Shown here: one piece after another, positions 11,696 to 23,600 of the stretch
Numbering within the stretch: position 1 is the stretch's first letter
Layout of the letters: each line of letters opens with the position of its first letter
NCBI GenBank assembly: GCA_023634235.1
Contig: JAMKCF010000003.1
Coordinates: 3,686,958-3,750,957 of the forward strand
DNA: 64,000 nucleotides
Direction: 5' to 3'
Source: Pisaster brevispinus
Lineage: Eukaryota; Echinodermata; Asteroidea; Forcipulatida; Asteriidae
Position numbers and translations under genes: made by a program
Notes under the pieces: generated by a model
The model's input: only the letters and a program-made list of their open reading frames with translations
The model's database searches: none
Told to the model about the DNA's origin: nothing

Positions 11696-14600
11696 CTGCA
11701 TCAAAGTAAAAAGACAACACATTTTCAAAGGCATCAAAGTGTGAAAACAATAAGCATTTCGTAATGCACCAGTATCCATCTAGATGGAGCAACAAAGTAG
11801 AACTTACACAAAAACAAACAGGAGGGAGCGCTGTGGAAAAACTGTAGAACTCACTCGCAGCTTGTCTGTTCTAAGACTTTGCTCAAATATTTCTTTGCCA
11901 CGATAAAATGTTTGACCACAAGAGAGTGCCATTTAGGAAATAAGTGTTAAATTGTAAGCTAGTGGCTCACCTTTTGAGATGTCTGAACAGGTATTCTATT
12001 ATGGATTTGTTTGGTTCTGGTACAGTCTTCATGATTGCTATCATGCACTCTCTCTTAGCATCATTGTCCGTCAGGGCTAAAACAAAGAAACAAAAATAGT
12101 AATAATGTTCAAAGAGCAGCTAGAGGAGGCGAAGTCCTAAAGTAGTAGAACGCTACACTAACAAACACTGCTCCATTAATTTTGTTCGGTCTAGCGATTT
12201 GCCGGACCCAGAACATTGGGTAAACGCCTGTCTGTCATGTAATTAAACATTTTGTTCAACTTTAACTGTTATTTTTAAAGTTAGTTAGACATGCTTGTAC
12301 TCCAGTGATTGCACTTCAAGAGCCAAGTGATTGAAAAACACATTGGGAGCCAAGGTTCGTGTTTGGTACAGCCAAATGTTTGTTATTTCAGTGTTTATTA
12401 TCGCAGCGCTCTACTGTATATTATTTGAGGCAGGCATGATTTGGCTCTTGGAAATGTAGGACAACTTAATGAGTACAAGGGCTGACCTACAGGTCTGAAT
12501 AGTATAGTCTTTTACAGACTTTCCAAGCTAATAATAATTTGTACAGTCAGTTTTGTGAGTGCAGACATAAAGTGTAGTTAGAATCATTTTTGTTTCAAAT
12601 GGCAGGAAATACTCTTCCACAATCATTTGTTAAGGAATTATTAAAATATCTTGGTAGAAAGAAATGAGGAATTTAAGCTTACCAAAGCCATCCTTTATTT
12701 TACTGTAGAGATTCTGAGTGAAGATGGGTTCAGGGAGATCCCGGAAGTAACGTTTGATGAGACCAGCCACAGCGTGTATCTCGGCCTGCTTCAGCTTGGT
12801 AAGGATGTGTTTGCTGTCTGTCAGTTGCATGGAACCAAAGTATGTTTCAGTATTGACAAACAAGATGCTGACAAAAGGGGGCCACCAACGTAGGGCTACA
12901 TAGCTCAGTTGGTATATTTATTTATTACACATCCAACAGCACAGTTAGCACCAATAACAGGATGAATAGGAAAAAAAGAACAAATCTTCAGTTTTAGAAG
13001 TGGGAGGAAAACCCCAATGGGGAAAACTCAGGCAATCAGGTAGGGACTGACATCCCAATCCACATGCAAAGCTAAGGTCCGAGATTGGGTTCAAACCGGT
13101 ATGTAAAGCCAGAGGTGACAAGTTAAAATCCCGATTAATAATGTTAATTGACTTACTCATTTCAAACAGTTTTCTCAACCCCAATATGTCGGCTGAGGAC
13201 CCAGAGATCCGATAAATTCCCATTTCTTCAATACCTGACAACAAAAGGAAACATGAAAACTTTTTTAAATGATTCCGTCTTCCTCATGATATGGATTATT
13301 AGTCAAGGCATTTCCTACACAACGTCATACATTTTAATGCCTTCCCACGTACATTGTTCTTGTAAACAAAGGGCACCTCCGTGAGAGAAAAGGAAACTTG
13401 TACTGAAACATGTTAAGGGGCACCAGGACAATGACTAGGGGCATTGAGGCAATTGCCTCCCTCGCCTCTGTAAAGTAAATATCAGGTCTGTAACCTACTT
13501 AACCCAATAACAAATGGGGCTTCTGTGAACCCCTGATGATGCACCATATGATAGCTGACAGCCCACACTTTCGCCTTAATGGTGGCATTGCGGTCCTTCA
13601 TGAGGCTGAGGACCTGGCTGTCAACTGAATGACTCATTTTATGAACAGATCGTCATACCAAATCATCATCAGTACGCCAATACACATCCCATGCAATTAC
13701 AATGCAACCCACCTCTTCTATCGATCTCCTCCACACAGTTGACGACAATATTGGGTATCTTGGTACCCTCCCTCTGACACAGGTGGCCGATCCTCACCCC
13801 AAACACACCCATTTTCTTTTTGGACTGTACCCGCTTCAGAGCCTTTTCTGATGATTCAAACTTCAGGCTAATGTCAACCTCAAGCTGAGAACATGAAAAA
13901 TCAAAATCAAAACAGAGATTTGTAATGTTTTTTGCTAATTATTGATTGTTAATCACATCCAATTTGGACTGTGGGCCATGAAATGTGATGTCAATGAAAT
14001 GAACGAATGAAATAAATGAAGATATTTTCAACCCAGACATTAGGAAACAGTTGTTTTCCCGATGCAATTATACATTTATTAAATTGTTGTGGTACCCGCC
14101 ACTGAATACAGGATTTGAGATGGCCTTTTTACACCCAGCGTGCTTGGAGGTAGAAGTAAAGAAATCTGTTCTAGAATGTAGGGGTTGTGGGTTCGAATCC
14201 CACCCAATTATTTTTTGTATGCAGGACTCAGGAAAGCATTGAGTAAAACCAAAGCATTTGGGTAAAACCAAACAATACTCTTTATCCCCAAAATGCCTAA
14301 TGCATCTATTAGACACATCTCCTTTACCTTTTCCATTTGGATGGTGGTGCTGATTTGCTTCTTGCCAATCTCTGATCTTGAGAGCTGATAAAAAAAACAC
14401 ATCAAACTTCTATCAACAGATAGTCACCATCAGATGTGCAGACACTAGTCTTGAGTGCTGTGAGCTGTTCAAACTTGTCCTTTTAAGATTTCACAAAGCA
14501 CTAAGGTTCATCTTAACATGAATTGTCAATATCTCCATGGCGATTTGTAATGTGACATCACACTTTGCTTAGCAAGTAAGATTGATACGTAGTTAAGATC

Positions 14601-17600
14601 AATCTTAGCTCTTTGTGAAATCGGCCCCTGGTGGACTAGTTAGAAATTAACAGTGTAACAGTCTGAAACTATGTTTAATTAATAGTAACAATAATATAAA
14701 TATATGCTTATCAAGCGTCTAAGATACATGACTGGATCTCAAGGAGCTGTTCAATTTTTAACAGCACCAAACAAAAGGGAGACAGAACCATAAAAGCATT
14801 AAAATAAGTTGTAAAAACATTCAATCCAAACCTCGAACAGCCATTAAAAGATAATAATACTACAATACAGTACCAGTCTCACACAGATTTGGGGGGAAGA
14901 AATACAAAATCAAGGTCTGTTTGTGACTTTGGAATAGTGATCTGAGAATAGTACTCCCACACGGTACGAGTCTCGACTATGTTGTTCAGTATGAGAACAT
15001 GGGATGTGAAAAACTGCTGATAATTTCTCAGATCTTTTTGTGATAAATATAGAGCTAACCTCCAAAACCCATTTAAAACTCAGACTCAGAGTCAACACAA
15101 ATGACTTAGGCCTTGGACTTAGACTTAGACTTTGACACCGAGGAATCAAACTCAGTGACTGAGGACTCAAGACTGCTGGAATCAACAAAGGAGTGCATTC
15201 ATGTGTTATCCCTTATTCCAGATCTTTCTTCCTTTGTCTGTCGTACAAGGATTTTTATAGACCAAGTGGTTGCCACAATTGTTTTGATTGTTCTCAGCAC
15301 CAAGGTAAGTACCAGAAATCCTGACTGCCATGAGCACCATAGGTGGATTATGACTAGAGATGGACGAGTCGCGCCGAAGAACAGGACCTCCATGACAAAA
15401 ATTATCCCAGTGCTAATCACGTCTTTTTTTCTTAGTTTTATCATGGCTTCAATAACATAACAATAATATTTCACGACTAAAAAGATTTTGGATTTAGCGA
15501 AAGTTTTCCTGCGGGTTCCAGTTGAGCTACTGGTAAATAGTTTATGAGGGTCCAAAACACAAACTCACTGTCCTGGCCCCCTTGTCTATCATTTCATCTT
15601 CCAGCCCCTTGGTGTAGTCATAGCACAGGATGCGTAGCATTTGGGCGCCCTCAACTTCAAGTGCAAACTCCTCATCCCACGTTGGCATCTTAGAGTTCTC
15701 CGACTTTTTAGTCTTGGCACGGAGGGAGATGATCCCATAGGAGTCAACCTCAACACAGCAGTAGAGCTCTAAAGAGAGGAAAAGAAAAGAAGTGAGTGAA
15801 GGTGAGCACCATATCTATACATTCAATTAGACTGCCATAATGACAGACAGTGGGGAGACAGTCGCTGCAACTGACATCAGTGCAAAGGGTATATCCTGTT
15901 CATAAGTGTGACACAATTCCACTATACACCACACCCAAATCACACAAAACTGGCTCCACTTAATACCAGAAGCCCAAAGGAAAGGCATTGAGCTTGATGG
16001 TTTATGCAAACAAAGTTTAATAATTAGACTTTGCTTTTACATACACTGCTCAAAGACTGAGGTCTTCTAAGAATAAAAAGTCTCTGAAATAAAAATGCTC
16101 TTTTGAAGCACAAAATTTTGGGGTTTTTTCCGGTGAAATTACACACAAACATATGCCTGCTTTTGAACCAGAAGTAGCGAAAATTTGGACGAGCAAAAGA
16201 TACGCACACTTGTGACGCAAAGACTTACCAATCGGAAGCTTCTTTCACCCAATTATGAAACTTGGCTTGAATCCAGGATGGAATTTGGCTCAGATTGAAG
16301 CACCTCAAGCCCCCATGTTTCAGCCCCTACCTGATTACATGGGTTTCTCACATCTGGGATTTTTGCTCCCACATCAAACTGAAACATTTCTTGTCTACAC
16401 CCATATCTTCAGTTGTATTGCTAGTCACATTTTAAGGATCCCTAGGTTTCATTACAAGTAAGATTTACTACACAAAACATAATTACTATTAACTTTACTT
16501 ACGGCCTGGCACATTAAGTCCCTTAGCATGGTGTAAAGTCACATGTAAAGTTCCAAATAGCAGCTCTTCCTCTGGGGATTAAAACCATTGGAAATAATAT
16601 TGAGTTTTTTAATTGATATAATAATTGCATTGAGGCTAAAGGCTAAACCATTGTTTGGGTTTTTTCCCCCTACATTAATGTGTGAAAAGCACTGTATACT
16701 CAGTGCTATCCACACGCATACTACTCGAGTGTGACTACACCACCAAGCGTCCTTGGTGACAAGAGTACAACCAAACAATAGAACTTAACATTGTTGAGCT
16801 TACCGTCTTTGATGAGTATTGATCCAATGTTGTTAATCTTGCGACCCTAAAAGATAAAGAAACAAAATCAGGTAAATGTTCATGATCAGAATTTGTATTC
16901 TCCTTCCCCATGAGAAGCAGGTCAATTAGGTCTGAAATATAAAGCTTAAGAATGGCTCTTTGTTCTATGTCTTGGCATAGCTGGAGTGTATGCGTGAGAA
17001 CAGGCAGAAAGCCTTGTTTCACACACAGACACCCTGACAGGTTGAATCTTCTTTATTTCTGAGTAAACAAATTACGCAATCTGTTTGAATACTCACCCGT
17101 TTACATTTGGTGAGTAGTTTCTCAATGTGATACGGAGTGAGTGAGGCGGTGATTCGGCACTCTCTCTTAGCCGTCAAGATGGCTTCCTTCCACTCGGAGC
17201 GCTCATAGTCCGAAGACATGAGCAGTGTGTACGTCTGATGAAGTAAAATTATTCATGTTACAGTTACTCACTACAACTCAGCACCCAGATTTTCTTATTT
17301 CAGAATGTTTTTAAATATAAATATCAGTATAATGGGTAAGGTTATGAAATTGGACAAACAAAATCAAAGTATGGGAAATTTTTTTAAACGGTTCAAGCAA
17401 GTTTTGCAAGTTAAATCAAATCAAAGCTTAACTGACTTGAGCTACATATGACCTACCTTTCCTTGGTTGTGATACAGATGAAGGGGTAGTTTCGGAGACT
17501 CGATGATCACAACTCCCTCCTACAAAATACAGAAAAATACAGAAACAAATCAGTTACAAAAATCCTCCCTGGTTTTGAGACTTCCTACTCCACAACCAAA

Positions 17601-20600
17601 GCAACCTTTTTGCTTAAAATCACTGGACTCGGGTCAGTGGTCCTTGGGAAATTCAAGCCTTATGTATCAGTGTCGTGGCCAAACGGTCATTTGACTCAAG
17701 TTCTGATGGCTGAATCATTGGAGTGTGGGCACGATTCCCGATCATGACACTTGTGTCCTTGAGCAAGGCACTTAACCATAATTGATTCTCTTGATGCAGA
17801 TGTATAAATAGGATTCTGCGAGGGCTGAGATAGCATTGTTTAGGATCAACCCCTTAGTAAATATATAAGCAGCTTGGGTTGTGTGCTCCCCAAAGAGTTA
17901 AGAAAGTTTGAGGAATGATAATAATAGGCCTTTAGTGTTGTAAAGCACCTTGATCTAACTTATAGGATATATGAGCTACATACGAATCGTGTATTATTAT
18001 TAGTTTTATCATTTCTATTATATTACTCATGTTATTATAATCCTTTGTTTTTACCTTTTCTGTAATCTCTTTCCGTTTGGATTCCAAACTTTTGGTCAGC
18101 TGCTTACTCTGCCTCTGTTAAAGTAAACAATTAAAATATACCAACATGTTAAAATGTTGGTGTGGAATGTTTACTTTTGAGGTTAGTTGTTGAATGAATA
18201 CCAGAAAATCTGAAAAACAAATGTCTGTAATGTTTCTTCAGACCAAGGCTCAGACTCAGACCCTGAGGTCTCTAGTCTTTTATAGTCAATGCAACCCAGA
18301 TGGTGACCCAAATCACTTGACATCATCACTGTATAAATCTTGCTGGTGCCATTTTGGAAGTCAGATTTCCTGTGTGTTACTATGCAGGGCATATTTCAGG
18401 CAATGCACATGCAGCAAGTAGCCTACCATGTCTTTACATGCAATTCGACTCCCTAAATGACCATAGCCCTTATCCATTGATGTCATCCGGCTGCCATCTT
18501 AATGGCAAAACAATGAAGAAACAATGGAAATGAACAATGTGTAAACCTTAGTGTCGTAAGCACAGAATTCCGGGTGGTAAGCAGAGCCATGACACTAGGC
18601 CTTATTTACTCTGCTGACATCTAGAGTCCCCAAAAGTCTCCTTACAAGACCTCTGCTTGAGTTTGAGACATAGTTCCAATATTACCACACCATCAAGTCC
18701 AAAGCATGTATAGGTAAAGTATTGGAAATGGTTTCTGCAAAGATGCCCATGTGAATTACCATCAATAAGCTTCATTACCTTGTATGTTTGTTTTTTTTGT
18801 GTTAGCAAAGTGACTTACTAAAGCTGTACAATTCAAAAACATTACAGTTACCAATGCCCATATGCACATAAGCAACAAAATAAGCTACACATTAGGTAGG
18901 CGCACAAGTATATCGACATAGGGTATGACATTGGCGGATCCAAGATAACCAAATATTATCAATAATTTTGCAGACAGTCAGATATTGACTATCTGGGGTA
19001 AATCTTTTGCCACGTCAATCTCTCTTTAATCCTAGAACTTTCCTTGGTCAATTAAATCGGCCAAATTTTCACACTGTGTATTTCAAGGGCTGATTAAACC
19101 TCCCCTATTTCTAATGCACTTATTTTTCGTTAGAACACAACACACGACCTTCCAATGACCTTTTTAAAAGTTAAAATTGTGAACAAGGTTAAGTATGGGC
19201 AGTCAGCTTGTAACACGTGTATGCCTTGACGGCAGTCACTGTTCCTAGAACTTTATGAAAAAGAAATTGATATAAAAAGTAGTAATTTACAGCAAAAAAA
19301 TGCATGGCATTACGTATTTAAGGGTACTGTTTCAGAGTTGAACTTTACCTTCTGAACGACACAATCTCAACAATGATTAGTTTTCTTGTTTGTTTGGGTT
19401 TTTTTTCTTTCTGTGCTTTGTTTTTTCCCAGAGGTGGTTGGTGAAGGAGGAAGGAGTGGGGGAGCGACTCCTAACTGCCCTGGATCCACTATTATGCAAA
19501 TCAAGCAAGCAGTATCGGAGTGCAATCCCTCTCAATAGCAAAGATGTTAAAATTAAATGTTAAGTTAGTACCAAATATGACTGTTACAGAATGTAGTATT
19601 GGCAAATCTAGCTTCACCAAATGAAAGCATGCTCTAATTCAAATAATAATTGTTGAGTTAAAATTGGAAGGGAAAAGTTTAAATGAAATCATTCTTTTAA
19701 TCAGCCAGACCAGATGATACTTTTTTTAAAGAAACAGATAAATAAACACACTTTGTTTTGCAATATCCGCAATACTTTTGTTTTAAGAAACAGCCAAACG
19801 TGATAAATGAGAATGTCATTTGTGAGTCAGATTTGACTTGTAGCAACAGTTTTTCAGTCTGAATTCAAATTATGACCAGGGCCTAATACAGCAGAAAATA
19901 ATGCTTAACAATTTCCTGCTAAGCAGAAATGAGCAGGATACCAGTCACAAATTGTATACGTGACATGATAGTTTGGCTGGTAACCTTATTCTGGTCAGCA
20001 AAATTTTAATGTGCTTAGCAAATTTTTGTGCTTAAGCAGCTCTATGAAATTATTAGGCTAATACAGCAGAAAAACATGCGTAAGCCAAATGTGTTTCATA
20101 AACAATCAATAAGTTTTTACAGCCGTTTTGCATTATTGCATCACTCGTCTACTTTCAGAAAACCCTGGCAAGTTAGCCTGCCTTTTTCTTTGCAAACCTT
20201 TAGCAGTGTTTATCTTCTCACAGGATTTAATGAATTGGCCCTTGTCTTTGAGCCAATTTTTTCTAAGCAGAAAAATCTTGCTTAGCAGGGAAAGCACCAT
20301 TCTTTGCTCAATAGCTTAATGAAATGGGGTCAAGCTGTACTGCATGTATTATGCGTTTTAGTACAATTTATTTGTTCACTGGATAAATCTGAGTTTGCTA
20401 TATTTTCCCATTTACATATTTACCCATGGGAGTCAAAATGTACGCAAAGGAATTGCCTCCCAAATTGGTGGAAATGGTAGACGCACATTGTGCAGCATTG
20501 CGTTCTGCTTCAAGCAAGAAGTTAATACCCCGGTAGCCCATTACGCCCGCACAAGGTCAATCTGAAAGACTTCATTTTTCATATTGATCACATGTCCATG

Positions 20601-23600
20601 TTACTGCTCAAGTTATTATGACTGGATTCAACCAGGATGAGCAACTTCAGTGGAGAAGCAGGATGCCATAACTCATAGTTTTAAAACCTGATGCACAAAT
20701 TTTGAAACTTAACTTTTTTCCTTGACTCGATATGTATAAGTGTTCGGTGTTTATTGCAGTAACAAACCACCAGTTTGGGACGCTTACCTTCTTCCATTGC
20801 TCCCTCTCCAAATGAGGTTTTAAAAAATGCAAAAATGAACGAATGTACAATTTTTTTTAAACGTATTTTCCCCCGCTTGCATGCCCCACCCCCCCACAAA
20901 AAAGAATATAATTAAAATAATAATAACAATAAATAAACTAGACTTTCAGTTTTTGTTTACTACAAAAACAAGGTGTTCGTGAACGATGTCATCAAATTAT
21001 AATTTAATGATATTTTATGTTATCAACCCGATTTGTGGTTCAGGAGTAAGATTTTGTTCCAATATAAATCTTCAACTTCCGGTTTAAACCAAAAGTTAGG
21101 TCAAATAAGTTCATACTGTGTAGTGCTAGGTAAGACCTAGGAGCCCTCTGTGAAGCCGTGTAGTTGAAAAAACATCCAATGTGTGGTTCAGGAGTTATGA
21201 ATTTTTCAAATATTACACGGACTATCATTAATTGGGTGTGCAATATACAATGAAATAGCGAGCGACGCCAATGTATTCCAGTACGCAATACAATACAGTA
21301 CAGGTCAACCTTAAAGGTACACGTTGCCTTGGATCGGGCGAGTTGGTCTAAAAAGCGTTTGTAACCGTTTATATAGACCAACTCGCTCGATCCAAGGCAA
21401 CGTGTCCCTTTAATTACATGTGCACTGTACACGTGCGTGGCTGGTACAGGTTTGACATACATTGTATTGAAGTGTAGTCTACACTATAGTGTGTTGTCAG
21501 ACAACATGGTTCAACAGACACGTGCGCTTTGACGTCCATTTTCGACCCGTTGCAAAGGTTTAAATGTTATCATCTCTGTGCAAAAGTTTGAGCAGGAGAA
21601 CTCATCTATAACGTGATGCAAAACTTTTGTTGAATTATTACGTAGTTTTTGAGATCAGAATTTTTGAAATTTTTCAACTTCCGGTTTGAACCGAAAGTCA
21701 AGGTCAAATGGGGTCACGTTCTGTGTAGCATTTGTTGATCTTTTATCGACCTGTCTGATGATATGTGGATTGTCCAAATCCAACATGTGGTTCATGAGTT
21801 ATGATCTTTTTAAAAACAATAAACTTTGATTTATTGTAATTCAATACCCGATGATGTCATCATGACATCATCAAGTTTGTGTGGTTTTGATAATGAGGTT
21901 CAATTGTCTGATGAGTTTCAATGTTAAACTCAATCTCACTCTTGAGTTATGACCAAAAATTGAAGTTTTTACGAAAAAACACAAAGGCAGACTTTGACCT
22001 TTCGGTACGACCGGAAGTAAAGGTCATACCATTTTCATACCAACTTTTCAAATGTTGTCCCAATCTTGATCTATCAGATGCTCACTTATGAGCATCATAG
22101 CTTTAAAATTCACGAAGATACAGCGAATAGCAAATGGTCAGTTTTCAACTTTAAAAACCTTGTAATTCGACACCTGATGACGTCATCATGACGTCATCAT
22201 GACGTCATCAGTTCTGTGCCGTCCTCATATTAAGGTTCAATTGTCTGATGAGTTTCAAGGTTCAATTCAGTTTCAATCTTGAGTTATGCTGTAGAGAAGA
22301 GTTCTCCGGAAGAAGAAGAAGAAGAAGAAGAAGATGGAGACGAAAAAAAACCCAGAAAAATAACAAGAGGTGTTCGTGCACATGTTGCACGAACACCTAA
22401 TAAATAAATAAATTGAGATGTCCAGTTACGCAACTGATTCTACGCTTGTTAGTGTCAGCTACATGATTTTTCCCCTCGTGAGACAATAAAGTTTGAATCT
22501 ATCTATCAAATGTATCTATCTATATATGTGTATGTGCAGAGTTTGATAATTGCAAGGCGCCGTGCAGTCAGTGATTTGAGCTGTCTATGTCGTTTCAACT
22601 TAAGTTTTTGTAGACTTTTGCTGCTAGTCGAAAACCAAGTTTGTGACCACTCATTCAAGTTTGGTGTATAGCAGTCCACACAAGGTAAAGGTCCAAAAGA
22701 ATGGCCTTTCTACATATATATTCAAAAGTTTTGGCTACCTTCAAACCTGGCATATTTTTGTGTGTACTTTTACCCCAAATTCACATATTTTATCATTCCA
22801 AGGCTTTTCTTTTGAAGGAAACTGATAATTCTGAGAGGACAGTGAAACTCTGCAAAACATCATGTAAAAGGCAAGTCCAAAACTGTTTGTTTCATTCAGA
22901 AATCCGCAAAGAAAATCTAGCTCATTGTAGGTGATGTTTAAAGCTTTCCATGGTGTGGATTATAAGAAAAACTATCGCAGTAAACTTGCGGGAACAACCA
23001 TAAAACTGTTGGTGTTGGTTCCGAAAACGGTTCCAGTGTGGTCTTTTAAGATAAACTGTAGTAGGTAAACTTGCCAGAGACCACACCAGTTCTGCTCCAA
23101 AAAGAGTTTCATACATGGTTGTACTCAAAATTTACTACTATAGTTTTTCGCAGCTCATCGTTCATGTGCCTCCTACAGGGTTCTGGTAGTCGTTGGTGCC
23201 AGTGAACCTGACTTTACAGTGGCATCACATCACAGTTGTGAACAGAATAGCCACATAAATACATGTAGCCAACTCAAACATAAGCTTCTTCACTAAAACT
23301 TGAAATTTCTTAAGTAATATCTACAATACTTTTGTGTTATTATTTAGTGCAACCTGCTCACTTTTGTGTTTACCATTACATATCATGAAATCAATGGAAA
23401 AGAGGTGATGGGAATGCAATGTTAATTGACAGTTACAAAATTAAAAAGCAAATAAAAGATGATTGGTTGGATACAGATAAACAAATGTGGCAATGTAAAA
23501 CAGAGGGACTGGACGAGACGGATTACCCTTCCACTAGAGTTGAGACGGAACGAACCACTGGGACTGGGAGGCTGGATGGGGTGGAAGGAAAGAGGAGTAC

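Larger units (their letters stand above)
20965..22400. repeat. 1.4-kb repeat with AGGTGTTCGTG ends and internal reiterations
   Basis: The left end reads aaggtgttcgtgaac. The right end is a hairpin at 22368-22398 with stem aggtgttcgtgc/gcacgaacacct. Inside, an acttccggttt..accgaaag block followed by aggtca recurs near 21070, 21680 and 22010. 'Gagttatga'-type lines recur with it. A CRE-like array is at 22175-22209 and a GAA microsatellite is near 22311-22334. It looks like a non-autonomous element or internally repeated module. The superfamily is not identifiable by eye. Confidence 0.6.

Noticed and set aside
15199..15555. 118-codon hydrophobic minus-strand ORF just after the C2 exon
   Set aside because: It lies in BCR intron 17. 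The exon 17 donor at 15568 and exon 18 join in frame without it.
21040..21462. 140-codon minus-strand ORF
   Set aside because: It runs across the internal repeats and the inserted 103-bp palindrome, so it is a product of repeat sequence rather than a gene.
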